DNA of 64,000 nucleotides from positions 992,001-1,056,000 of the forward strand of contig CAVPZW010000008.1 of the NCBI GenBank assembly GCA_963710315.1, given 5' to 3'. Positions 47,269 through 55,772 of this stretch are shown here, one piece after another (position 1 is the first letter of the stretch; each line of letters opens with the position of its first letter). The notes beneath the pieces are model-generated. The model did not search any database. It saw nothing but the letters and a program-made list of their open reading frames with translations, and had not been told where the DNA came from. This DNA is from Palsa-360 sp963710315. Lineage in GTDB: Bacteria > Acidobacteriota > Terriglobia > Acidiferrales > UBA7541. A program made the translations under genes and the position numbers.

Positions 47269-47931
47269 GTGCGAAAACTGTCTACTGTAGTTCTGAGTGC
47301 AATGCTGAGTACCGTGCTGATTGGAGCGCCCGTAATGGCCGCGCCCGCAGGGACTCCAGCAATTCCTTTGGGCGTGATTCTCTCCGCCGAAAATGCCAAT
47401 GTCGCGGCGGGTGTGACAAATAGTGGCGCCACGGTTTATGACGGCGACCGCCTGAGTACTCCCGCAAATGCATCTCTTCGTGCGCGGCTCGGATCCGGAC
47501 AAATTATTTTGCGCCAAAGCACCTCCGCCGATGTGCATGCATTGCCCAACGGATTTGTGGCCAACCTGAATAGTGGAACCGTTGTTGTTTCCTCACCCGA
47601 GGGACAAACATTTCAATTGATCGCCGACGGCGCAACGATTCGTCCTGCAAACGCGCAGCCGACTTCCGGCCAGGTCAGCATGGTCAGCCCCACGGAACTG
47701 GTTTTGACCGCCACTCGCGGAACCTTGGAAGTCAGCATGGGCGACGAAGTGAAGACCCTGGAAGCCGGCAGTTCGTATCGCCTGGAAGTGGAAGCCGATG
47801 ATTCGTCATCGAACCCGCAGACTCCGCGCCCCACCGCGCGAAACCGCTTTCTGTGGATTGCAATTCCCGCGTTAGCCGCGGTAACCGGCGTGGTCATTTG
47901 GCGCGCTCTGGTCAGCCCCACCGCTCCATAA
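47269..47931 (+). CDS. Membrane-anchored FecR-like protein
   Basis: A 220-residue protein with an N-terminal signal, a beta-rich domain and a C-terminal membrane helix (LWIAIPALAAVTGVVIWRAL). The soluble region resembles FecR-type domains: GVTNSGATVYDGDRLSTPAN, VVSSPEGQTFQLIADGA and LTATRGTLEVSMGDEVKTLE. No sigma factor gene accompanies it. Start GTG 47269 follows AGGAGG. With its own strong promoter and terminator it forms an isolated single-gene transcription unit, probably highly expressed. Confidence 0.6.
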   Translation: MRKLSTVVLSAMLSTVLIGAPVMAAPAGTPAIPLGVILSAENANVAAGVTNSGATVYDGDRLSTPANASLRARLGSGQIILRQSTSADVHALPNGFVANLNSGTVVVSSPEGQTFQLIADGATIRPANAQPTSGQVSMVSPTELVLTATRGTLEVSMGDEVKTLEAGSSYRLEVEADDSSSNPQTPRPTARNRFLWIAIPALAAVTGVVIWRALVSPTAP

Positions 47932-47989
47932 AGTTAACGGAGTGGGCCGGCGGCCTGCGGCACAATTCAGAATAATTTCGGAAATTTCA

Positions 47990-48017
47990 GGGCGGCCCAA
48001 ACGGGCCGCCCTTTTTT
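47990..48017 (+). terminator. Rho-independent terminator after the FecR-like gene
   Basis: A 9-bp perfect stem GGGCGGCCC/GGGCCGCCC with an AAAC loop is followed by six T. It ends the FecR-like transcription unit. Confidence 0.9.
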
Positions 48018-48237
48018 GGTTTCTGCGAGAAGCCATCCGCGCGTGGCCTCTTCTTGAGTCCTCCGGCTTCTGCAGTTCCCCAATTGTGACTTCTTAGGGC
48101 GTCCCCTCCCTCCAAAACAAATCTTTCGATCCCCGGCGAAGAGCAGGCCGTAGGAAACGCGCTGGATTTGCCAAACATAGGCTATAGCAAGATTAGGCAT
48201 CTGGCGGAAAGGTCCGCCCGGTGCCACGGAGGCTTCT

Positions 48238-48246
48238 TGGTAAAAT
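48238..48246 (+). promoter_or_regulatory. Extended -10 giving a probable leaderless transcript
   Basis: TGG-TAAAAT (TGn extended -10, 48238-48246) is followed by only six bases before ATG 48253. Transcription would start at or next to the A of the ATG. No Shine-Dalgarno sequence lies in the right place, consistent with a leaderless mRNA. Confidence 0.45.
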
Positions 48247-48252
48247 AGAAGT

Positions 48253-49713
48253 ATGCGGTCCCCAGCGGCGCATCTCTTGAAGTTCTTCGCGGTCCTATGG
48301 CTGGTCTCAGCCGTACCCGGGGGTGTATTTGCCGATACGATTTATCTGAAGAGCGGCAGAAAAATTAACGCCACGCACGTGACCGAGGAAAACGGCCAGG
48401 TAAGCTACGAAACTTCCGCTGGACGGTTCAGCTTCCCGCAATCGATTGTCGATCGCGTCACGCACGACGATTCGTCGCCGATTTCCACCGCCGGAACCCC
48501 AGCGGATCGCGCCGCAAACCTGCCCATTGCGCCGCCCACTGCACTGGCCGCGCCGCCCGCCGATCCGGCTGCCGGCGCCGCTGTTCGCGACGGCTCAATA
48601 AACAGCGACTTGCTTTTGAAACTTGAATCCGAGGCCTCGGCAAATCCTTCTCCGACGGTCATAGCTCGGGTGATTGCGGCGGAAAGCGCCGCCGCGCAAT
48701 TTGAAATCAGCTTAGGCGATTTCGAACATGCCGTGGCTCACTACAATGTTGGCCTTGGATTCGCTCCGGATAACGTCGATTTGTTGTTGCAAGCCGCGTA
48801 CCTGCATTTGAAGAGGAGCGAGTACACCGCGGCGTCCGATTTGCTTGACCGCGCCCGCCGCATCGATCCGGACTCAGCCGAGGTGGCCAAATTGTCCGGC
48901 TGGGCGTACTACGGATTGAACCGCGCTGCCGATGCGGTAACGCAATGGCAGCGCGCCATGGAACTCAAGCCGGACGAGGAGACTCGCCTGGCGCTGGAAA
49001 AAGCGGAGCGCGATGCGCGCGAAGAGTCCGAGTATCACGAAGGCGAGACAACCCATTTTCGCCTGAAGTACAACGGCACGGCCACTCCGGCCCTGGCCCG
49101 CGACGTGCTTCAAACCCTGGAGTCCGAATTCGACCAAATTTCCGCGACGCTCAACTACGTTCCCCCGGAACCGATCGGCGTGATTCTGTACACCAATCAA
49201 GCATTCATGGACATCACACGCGCGCCAAGCTGGTCCGGCGCGCTGAACGACGGCCGCATACGCGTCCCGGTTTCGGGACTGTCCACCATGACCGACGAAC
49301 TGGCGCGCGTCCTGAAGCACGAACTCACGCACAGTTTCGTCGGCCAAAAAACCGGAGGGCGCTGTCCCGTGTGGCTGCAGGAGGGCCTCGCGCAATACAT
49401 GGAAGGAAAGCGCAGCCGGGTCAATGCAGCGTCTCTCGCCGCGGCCTACGACCATCACATGGAATTCTCCCTGCAATCCTACGAAACTTCGTGGCTGAAT
49501 TTGCCGAAAGATGCCGCATCCAATGCTTACGCCTGGTCGCTGGCCGTCGTCGAGCAGATGATGACCGAGAATGGCGTCGATGACATGGAGCGAATTCTGG
49601 AGCGCATCGGCGCAGGTTCCTCCACGGAAGACGCCATTCACGCTGTCCTGCACGAAGACTATTCGGAATTGATGCTGTCCACCGCGCAATTTCTGCGTAA
49701 GGCCTACCAGTAA
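48253..49713 (+). CDS. TPR-repeat protein with gluzincin (peptidase MA-like) domain
   Basis: A 486-residue exported protein. The signal ends near VFA, followed by a region with DTIYLKSGRKINATHVTEEN, an Ala/Pro-rich linker, TPR repeats (about 150-250) and a C-terminal MA-type metallopeptidase domain with VLKHELTHSFVG (His356, Glu357, His360) and WLQEGLAQYMEG providing the third ligand. Substrate and partners are unknown. The probable leaderless start is described separately. It is convergent with an oxidoreductase across a nested repeat block. Confidence 0.8.
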   Translation: MRSPAAHLLKFFAVLWLVSAVPGGVFADTIYLKSGRKINATHVTEENGQVSYETSAGRFSFPQSIVDRVTHDDSSPISTAGTPADRAANLPIAPPTALAAPPADPAAGAAVRDGSINSDLLLKLESEASANPSPTVIARVIAAESAAAQFEISLGDFEHAVAHYNVGLGFAPDNVDLLLQAAYLHLKRSEYTAASDLLDRARRIDPDSAEVAKLSGWAYYGLNRAADAVTQWQRAMELKPDEETRLALEKAERDAREESEYHEGETTHFRLKYNGTATPALARDVLQTLESEFDQISATLNYVPPEPIGVILYTNQAFMDITRAPSWSGALNDGRIRVPVSGLSTMTDELARVLKHELTHSFVGQKTGGRCPVWLQEGLAQYMEGKRSRVNAASLAAAYDHHMEFSLQSYETSWLNLPKDAASNAYAWSLAVVEQMMTENGVDDMERILERIGAGSSTEDAIHAVLHEDYSELMLSTAQFLRKAYQ

Positions 49714-49743
49714 TCCGGACTTCGCGCGATCCTTAGCAACCCA

Positions 49744-49815
49744 TGGCATAGGCTTCAGCCCGTGCGTTTTTAGTCATTGCATGAATTGACCCCCAAAGGC
49801 TGAAGAGTCTGTGCG
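49744..49815. repeat. Decayed REP-type pair, outer part of nested block
   Basis: ATGGCATAGGCTTCAGCCCG on the left and CCCCAAAGGCTGAAGAGTCT on the right are recognisable but diverged halves of the CACAGGCT repeat. The right half runs into the long inverted repeat that surrounds the next pair. Confidence 0.6.
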
Positions 49816-49839
49816 AGATCCCCGCATTGCGAGTTTTAT

Positions 49840-49904
49840 GTAGCGCCCGCCTTCAGGCGGGCACTTTGCAATCAAGCAGATGCCCGCCTGAAGGCGGGCG
49901 CTAC
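49840..49904. repeat. REP-type pair (CGCCCGCC type) inside a long inverted repeat
   Basis: GTAG plus CGCCCGCCTTCAGGCGGGC and GCCCGCCTGAAGGCGGGCG plus CTAC, perfectly paired. Flanks at 49804-49839 and 49905-49936 (AGAGTCTGTGCGAGA on one side, TCTCACACAGACTCT on the other) are themselves reverse complements with a few mismatches, so the complete structure spans about 133 nt. Confidence 0.88.
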
Positions 49905-49969
49905 ATAAACCAATGCCGAGTTCTCACACAGACTCTGAAACCTGCGTTGCGTGAAGCGCTACACTCCAC

Positions 49970-50851
49970 TTATTTCTGTCCGGCATTGAGGCGGGAAATT
50001 TCTGTCAGGGCCGACCAGTCCAGCTGGCTCATGCCGAGGGCCTGAGCCGCCAGGCATTTGTCCCGAAGGATGCTGGCGTATGGGAGCGGCGCGTTAACCT
50101 CGCCCGCAGCCGCGAGAATTAGCGTGACATCCTTCAGCCCGCCGTCGAGAGTGAAGCCTGCATTTTCGAAATTGCGAGAGCTGATTCTGTCAACATATTC
50201 CGATGTAGCCGGCATGAACTGCTTGAACATGCCGGTGATAATCGAAGGGTCGACACCGCGTTTCTCCGCGAACACGTAAACCTGCCCGATCAGCTCGATG
50301 ATGCTTGCAACCATGAAATTGCCCACAAGTTTCATGCTGTTGGCAACCGCGGGATCCGTGCCCATCGGAATGATTCGGTCGGCGTAAGCGCTTATCACCG
50401 GGCGGCTGCGCTCGACCGCCTGCGGTGCGCCCGCGACAAACGTAAACAATTTTCCAGCGGCAGCGGCGTCTGGGCGCCCTGCGACGGGTCCCGCGACGTA
50501 TTGGCTGCCGTGAGCGGCATGCAGCGCCGCAAGCCGCGTGGCGAGGCTTGGCGAGATTGTGGTGGTGCCAATGTGGATCGAGCCCGGGCGCATTCCGGCG
50601 AGGATGCCGCTCTCGCCTGTCACCGTGTCGAGCACGGAAGCGTCATCCATCAAATTGGTGACTACAATTTCCGCTGCTGCCGCAGCTTCCTTTGGCGTCC
50701 GCGCAGCTGTGGCGCCGGCGGAGACAAATGGCTTGGTCTTCTCTGTGCTGCGGTTGTAAACGGTGAGCGGGAATCCATGTTTCTGGATATTGCCGGCAAT
50801 GCCGGAACCCATGCGGCCAAGACCGATACACGCAACTGTTGACGTAGTCAT
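49970..50851 (-). CDS. NAD(P)-dependent beta-hydroxyacid dehydrogenase (3-HIBDH family)
   Basis: A 293-residue dehydrogenase. The N-terminal Rossmann motif GLGRMGSGIAG, the substrate motif FVAGPVAGRPDAAAAG and catalytic Lys in MKLVGNFM place it with 3-hydroxyisobutyrate dehydrogenase, tartronate semialdehyde reductase and related imine reductases. ATG 50851 follows AGGAG; the longer frame from 50902 would add 17 residues and is unlikely. It appears monocistronic, so the substrate cannot be inferred from neighbours. Confidence 0.88.
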   Translation of the reverse strand: MTTSTVACIGLGRMGSGIAGNIQKHGFPLTVYNRSTEKTKPFVSAGATAARTPKEAAAAAEIVVTNLMDDASVLDTVTGESGILAGMRPGSIHIGTTTISPSLATRLAALHAAHGSQYVAGPVAGRPDAAAAGKLFTFVAGAPQAVERSRPVISAYADRIIPMGTDPAVANSMKLVGNFMVASIIELIGQVYVFAEKRGVDPSIITGMFKQFMPATSEYVDRISSRNFENAGFTLDGGLKDVTLILAAAGEVNAPLPYASILRDKCLAAQALGMSQLDWSALTEISRLNAGQK

Positions 50852-50978
50852 TGATATTCTCCTGCCGAATTTCGGAGATACTAGGGCGAACTTATACAGC
50901 AAAGATTTTTCAGGGTAAACCAGACCGTCGCTGGTCAGCCCTTCTGCAGGACCATGAACTCAAGTCCTGACACTCGTC

Positions 50979-52207
50979 TTAACGCGAGAAGACCACTCCA
51001 TGAGGCACTCCCGATCCTTTCCATCCATGAGGCCACTCGCGATCGGCGAAGTTAAAGCCCGGCTTGCCATCGGCATCGTGGAACGCGTAGTCCACCTGAA
51101 TCGCCCCTGTTGCTTCGTCCAGCTTCACGAGATAAAGGCGATTCTCAGATCCGGTCACCACAATCCGGTGCGTCTTCGCGTCCCATCCTGTCCAGTGCGA
51201 AAAAAAGTGGTCGCTGAGCTTCAACCGGGAAACCTCCACGGGCTTCATCCCATTCGAGATGTCCAGCACAATCAGACCATGCATCACCGGCACACTCTGG
51301 ACGAGATAGTGACCGACAATTGTCGGCACGCCGCAAAACGAGCCAGGAAATGTGTAAACCAATTTCGATGTGGCCGCGTCTTTGTCCATGCCGCTAATCC
51401 GCTCAATCCCGCAGCCGAGGGTTTGCACGTAGACGGCTCCATCAGGCCCAAGTCGCGGTTCCTCCGGGCTCACATGGCTGTAATGATTGTCCCCTATGTC
51501 CAGATTGACCGTCTTCAGCAGTTTCAAATCCGACAGGCGCCAAACCTGATACGTCACGCCGCTAAATATATTCTCGGTATCCATGGAGGAATTCGTGGAC
51601 ACGACCCGGTCAATCTTTGGAAGAACGACGAGACTGTACGGGGTCAAGAGTGCCCCAGGAAATGCGGGATCGGCTGAACTGGCGGAGCGAATGAGTTTGC
51701 CCTGATCGTCAATTTCCACCAAGCCGCCGCTGCCCCCCACCTGACCTTCCATCATCATGTCGTGATGAGTATGCTGGAAACTTGCCAACACATGACCACT
51801 GGGTAGCCGCAAGTAGGAATGCGGATGCATGTAGCCGTCCATGTCTGTGAATGACGTAACGATTTTCGGATGCAGCGGATCGCGCAGGTCGAATATAAGG
51901 TTCGTCCCGCATTGTGATCATTCGCAAAAAGCATTCCACTAGCGGGCATCACGTACTCCGTGTGATGTACGCTCATGGTCTGCTGATCGGTTACGAGGGT
52001 AGTTATCAGATGTCCGTACGATGCGGAACCGGGATCCGCGTCGATCACTGCGAGGAAGTCGTTTCCTTTCTTCGCGGCATCCCCTGTCCAGGCAAACAGG
52101 TAGTGCCCAGATGCTTTGGTTTGTTTCTCTTGGGAGTGCAATGCAACCTCGCTGAAACAAATGAAAAGAGTAATGGCAATCAGAAGACGTCGCAAGGATA
52201 CCCCCAT
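50979..52207 (-). pseudogene. Exported beta-propeller (SBP56-like) gene, one frameshift
   Basis: Two frames join into one protein of about 410 residues. The first (from ATG 52207) has a signal peptide (LLIAITLFICFSEVALHS) and runs to FANDHNAGRT; a one-base gap near 51896-51900 then shifts to IFDLRDPLHPKIVTSF and MDGYMHPHSYLRLPSGHVLA through PHGWKGSGVPHGVVFSR. The HHTEY, HPHSY and HTHHDMM motifs and the repeats recall selenium-binding protein/methanethiol oxidase propellers, but the match is distant. Only one base is missing, so it may be functional if this is a consensus error. Confidence 0.65.
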
Positions 52208-52318
52208 ACCGCAGATCAAAGAGTTGCGCTGGCAAATCCTACCATCAGTGATGCGGCCCATGAAAGAAATTTGGTCGAGGGCAATGACAATAAGGCTTAT
52301 GCATTTGCTATGTTCTGT

Positions 52319-53476
52319 TCAAATTATAGAGAGCAAACCTGCAAGCAGCGCGGCGCGTTCCGGCAGCGCGCGGATCACGATATTTTCCTCGGGGCTGTGC
52401 GCGCCTTCGCCCACGGCGCCCAGGCCGTCGAGTGTTGGAACGCCCAGCGCCGCCGTAAAATTTCCGTCCGAGCCGCCGCCGACATGGGCTTCGCCAAGCG
52501 TGACGCCCATTTCTTTTGCAAGGGTTCGCGCCGTGGCGTACAGCGCGGCACAGTGTTTCCGCTCCATGGGCGGGCGGTTGAACCCGCCGCGAATTTCCAG
52601 CTTTGCTCCGCGCAGGATGGGTCGCAGCGCGCGGAATTTCCGCTCCAGCGCGCGCATGTCCGCGGCGCGTGTTGCGCGCACATCCACCACGACTCGCGCC
52701 TTCTCGGGGATCACGTTGGTGCGCGTCCCGCCTTCGATCGTTCCGGCGCCGACTGTGATTCCTCGGCCGGGCCGATTCCAGCGCCAGATGCGCGCAATTT
52801 GCAGCGCGATTTCCTCGATGGCGTTAATGCCGTCTTGCGGATTCAGTCCCGCATGTGCCGCGCGTCCGGTGGCGACGATTTCGATCTCGCCCACACCTTT
52901 TCTCTCCGTCTTGACGCGGCCATCCAGCCCCAACGCCGGTTCGAGAACCAGCACGGCGTCGCTGCGCCTGGCTTCGCGCTCGATCATGGCGCGCGAAGTT
53001 CCGCTGCCGATTTCTTCATCGCTGGTCCACAAAAAGATGATGCGCTTTTCAGGCGCGAGGCCCGCCGCGACAAGCGCATCCACGGCGAACAAGGCGATCG
53101 CCAGCCCGCCTTTCATGTCAAACGCGCCGGGGCCATAGACGCGTCCTCGTGAGGATCGAAACTGCATTTTCGCCAGCGTCCCAAGGCCATAGACCGTATC
53201 CAAATGGCCGAGAACGAGAATCTGCTCCTCGCTGCGATTGCCTCGCGGATTCCACTCCGCGCGGATGTGATCGCCCCGTTCACGTTGCCGCAGGAGCTTG
53301 ACCGCAGCTCCGCGCCTCTTCCATTCCGCCGCGACCATCTTGCCGAAGCGGTCCACGGCGGTTTTGTCCATGCTGGGCGATTCCGCGCGCACAAATTTCC
53401 CGACCAGCCGCGCCATCGCCGCTTCTCGCGGCCGCAGCCATTTCAATAGCGACAACATTCGAGTCCATGTCTTCAT
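52319..53476 (-). CDS. M20-family metallopeptidase (carboxypeptidase G2-like)
   Basis: A 385-residue zinc hydrolase. GHLDTVYG, the bridging Asp in YGPGAFDMKGG, the catalytic pair in WTSDEEIGSG and the terminal His near GEGAHSPEEN give the complete dinuclear site, with a dimerisation domain between about 185 and 295. Family members remove C-terminal Glu or act on N-acyl amino acids. The start ATG 53476 has no strong ribosome binding site. It is divergent from fabZ, whose promoter lies in the 130 bp between them. Confidence 0.88.
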   Translation of the reverse strand: MKTWTRMLSLLKWLRPREAAMARLVGKFVRAESPSMDKTAVDRFGKMVAAEWKRRGAAVKLLRQRERGDHIRAEWNPRGNRSEEQILVLGHLDTVYGLGTLAKMQFRSSRGRVYGPGAFDMKGGLAIALFAVDALVAAGLAPEKRIIFLWTSDEEIGSGTSRAMIEREARRSDAVLVLEPALGLDGRVKTERKGVGEIEIVATGRAAHAGLNPQDGINAIEEIALQIARIWRWNRPGRGITVGAGTIEGGTRTNVIPEKARVVVDVRATRAADMRALERKFRALRPILRGAKLEIRGGFNRPPMERKHCAALYATARTLAKEMGVTLGEAHVGGGSDGNFTAALGVPTLDGLGAVGEGAHSPEENIVIRALPERAALLAGLLSII

Positions 53477-53520
53477 CGCGGTGCTATGCTAACAATGCGC
53501 CGGACAGGGGGCAACTTCGT

Positions 53521-53548
53521 TTGCCGACCGGCACATTTCGCATATAAT
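53521..53548 (+). promoter_or_regulatory. Promoter of the fabZ-lpxA-lpxI operon
   Basis: TTGCCG (53521-53526) and a perfect TATAAT (53543-53548) with 16 bp spacing. The predicted start near 53555 gives a leader of about 52 nt. Confidence 0.6.
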
Positions 53549-53606
53549 TCAATGCACCGTCGTCCGGCACTTTAGCGTTCTTACGGGCGCAACTTGGGGA
53601 AATGAA

Positions 53607-54101
53607 ATGATTCTTGACAGCGTGGGCATCCAGAAAATTTTGCCGCATCGCTATCCGTTCTTGCTGGTGGATGCCGTTCTTGAAATCGAGCCGGGCAAAC
53701 GCATCGTTGCCGTGAAAAATGTTTCCGTTAACGAAGGCTATTTTCAGGGGCATTTCCCGGGGAAACCCATCATGCCGGGAGTTCTGATCGTCGAGGGAAT
53801 GGCGCAAACCGGCGGCATCCTGCTCCTTTCGGAAGTTTCGCGGAGAGACTCGAAGCTTTTCTATCTTGCCGCCGTGGATGAGGCGCGTTTCCGTCGGCCG
53901 GTGGTGCCCGGAGAGCAGTTGCGCATCGAAGTAACGGTGCTGAAGTGGAAAGTCAAGTTCTGCAAGCTGCAGTGCGTGGCCACCGTGAACGGCGCTGTCG
54001 CCGCGGAAGCAACGCTGCGCTGCATGCTGGTGGATCGCGAACCGGACGCCGCGCCGGGCGGCGCTCCCGCCGATGCAGCGGTTGGTGCGCGCGATGAGTG
54101 A
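53607..54101 (+). CDS. fabZ: 3-hydroxyacyl-ACP dehydratase FabZ
   Basis: Dehydrates 3-hydroxyacyl-ACP in fatty acid synthesis and competes with LpxA for the same substrate. The 164-residue hot-dog protein has catalytic His49 in GHFPGKPIMPG and Glu63 in VEGMAQTGG. A longer Ala/Pro/Gly-rich C-terminal tail is unusual. It overlaps lpxA by 8 bp. Within the operon it sets the balance between membrane lipid and lipid A precursors. Confidence 0.96.
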   Translation: MILDSVGIQKILPHRYPFLLVDAVLEIEPGKRIVAVKNVSVNEGYFQGHFPGKPIMPGVLIVEGMAQTGGILLLSEVSRRDSKLFYLAAVDEARFRRPVVPGEQLRIEVTVLKWKVKFCKLQCVATVNGAVAAEATLRCMLVDREPDAAPGGAPADAAVGARDE

Positions 54102-54873
54102 AATCGATTCCCGCGCGGTTGTATCCGCCAGCGCTCGGATTGGCCAAAATGTGAAGATTGGAGCCTTCGCCGTAGTGGGCGACGACGTCGAGCTTGGCGA
54201 CGAATCCGTTCTCGAGCCCCATGCCGTGGTGCGCGGCCCCGCTCGCATCGGCCGCAAGAATGTTTTCGATTCGTTCAGTTCGGTGGGCGGCAATCCTCAG
54301 GACCTGAAATTCAGCGGCGAGCACACCGAAGTGATCATCGGAGACGGCAACCGTTTCCGGGAATTCAGCACGGTGAGCCGCGGTACGACCGGGGGCGGCG
54401 GCGTCACCCGCATCGGCAACGATAACCTTTTCATGGCCTATTCGCACGTGGCTCACGACTGCATCGTGGGCAGTTCCACCGTCTTTGCCAATGGCGCCAC
54501 GCTGGCTGGCCACGTGATCGTGGAAGATTGCGTGAATGTCGGGGCGTTCAGTCCCGTGCATCAATTTTGCCGCGTGGGCCGCTACGCCTACATTGGCGCC
54601 TGCACGGTTATCACGCAGGACGTTCCGCCTTTTTCGCGTGTAGTTACCCAACGCGAAACCAAATGCTATGGCGTGAATAAGATTGGCCTGGAGCGGCGCG
54701 GATTCGATAGCGGTCGCCTGGAAAATATCGAGCAGGCCTTCCGCCTTTTGCTGCGCTCCAAACTCAATACCACGCAGGCGCTCGAACAAATGCGGGCGCA
54801 GCTGGATGGTTCCCCGGATGTCCGGGAACTCGTGGAATTTATCGAATCGGCCAAGCGCGGTCTGCACAAGTGA
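54094..54873 (+). CDS. lpxA: UDP-N-acetylglucosamine acyltransferase LpxA
   Basis: LpxA adds the first 3-hydroxyacyl chain to UDP-GlcNAc in lipid A synthesis. The 259 residues show the hexapeptide-repeat left-handed helix (SASARIGQNVKIGAFAVVG and repeats) and catalytic His121 in SHVAHDC, with the conserved VHQFCRVG stretch. ATG 54094 overlaps fabZ; the frame from 54073 has no support. Cytosolic trimer expected. Followed with a 4-bp overlap by lpxI. Confidence 0.95.
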   Translation: MSEIDSRAVVSASARIGQNVKIGAFAVVGDDVELGDESVLEPHAVVRGPARIGRKNVFDSFSSVGGNPQDLKFSGEHTEVIIGDGNRFREFSTVSRGTTGGGGVTRIGNDNLFMAYSHVAHDCIVGSSTVFANGATLAGHVIVEDCVNVGAFSPVHQFCRVGRYAYIGACTVITQDVPPFSRVVTQRETKCYGVNKIGLERRGFDSGRLENIEQAFRLLLRSKLNTTQALEQMRAQLDGSPDVRELVEFIESAKRGLHK

Positions 54874-55772
54874 ATTCCTCCGCAACCACGGGTTCCGCCT
54901 CCATTCCGGTTGCCACCGCCGGATGGGGATTGATTGCCGGCAACGGACAATTTCCGTTTTTGGTTTTGCAGGCGGCGCGCGATCGGGGAATTGAAATGGC
55001 GGTGATCGCCATCCGGGAGGAAGCTTCGCCGGAGCTTGAAAAAATCGCCACCCGTTTTCATTGGGTGAGTTTGGGCGAATTGTCGCGCGCCCTGGAATTG
55101 CTGCATCAGGAGGGCGTGACCCACGCCATAATGGCCGGGCAGGTGAAGCACAATAAAATTTTTAGCTCCATTCGCCCCGACTGGAAACTGGCCAAGCTTT
55201 TGTTTTCGCTGCCGCTGAAAAACACCGATTCGTTGATCGGAGCGGTTGCCGGCGTCCTGGAATCGGAAGGCATCAAGCTGGTGGACTCGACTTCATTCCT
55301 GAAACCGCTGCTACCCGCTCCCGGTGTCCTTACGCGCCGCGCGCCGGACGCGCGCGAAGCCGGGGACATTGCCTACGGCCGGGAAATTGCCCGCCAAATT
55401 GCGGGACTCGATCTTGGGCAGACCGTTGTGATTCGCGACCGCGCCTGCGTTGCGGTCGAAGCCATGGAAGGCACGGACGAAACCATCGAGCGCGCCGCGC
55501 GCATCGTGGATGGCGGCTCTCTGGTGGTGGTTAAGGTCAGCAAGCCGCGCCAGGATATGCGATTCGATGTACCCGTTATAGGCCTCAAAACCGTCGAAGT
55601 AATGCAGCGTTGCCGCGTGTCCGCGCTGGGGATGGACGCGGGCCGCACCTTGCTGTTTGACCGCGCGCGCATCATCGAAGCCGCGGACGCCGCCGGGATC
55701 GCCATCGAAGCATTTCCGCTGGAAGCTTTGGCAGCAACGGCGGAGCGCCCGGCGAAAGAGGGGAAGTCGTGA
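54870..55772 (+). CDS. lpxI: UDP-2,3-diacylglucosamine hydrolase LpxI
   Basis: LpxI hydrolyses UDP-2,3-diacylglucosamine to lipid X, replacing LpxH. The 300-residue protein has GWGLIAGNGQFPFLVLQAA, MAGQVKHNKIFSSIRPD, LKPLLPAPGVLT and the C-terminal domain containing DMRFDVPVIGLKTVE, all typical of this family (formerly DUF1009). GTG 54870 overlaps the lpxA stop (GTGA), indicating coupling. Presence of LpxI rather than LpxH helps place the organism outside Enterobacteria. Confidence 0.92.
   Translation: MNSSATTGSASIPVATAGWGLIAGNGQFPFLVLQAARDRGIEMAVIAIREEASPELEKIATRFHWVSLGELSRALELLHQEGVTHAIMAGQVKHNKIFSSIRPDWKLAKLLFSLPLKNTDSLIGAVAGVLESEGIKLVDSTSFLKPLLPAPGVLTRRAPDAREAGDIAYGREIARQIAGLDLGQTVVIRDRACVAVEAMEGTDETIERAARIVDGGSLVVVKVSKPRQDMRFDVPVIGLKTVEVMQRCRVSALGMDAGRTLLFDRARIIEAADAAGIAIEAFPLEALAATAERPAKEGKS

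Larger units (their letters stand above)
47932..48252. other. Intergenic region with terminator and probable promoter
   Basis: 321 bp between two co-directional genes. It holds a perfect intrinsic terminator at 47990-48017 and an extended -10 element directly before the next start. The stretch between them (about 48020-48235) shows no gene or repeat. Confidence 0.5.
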
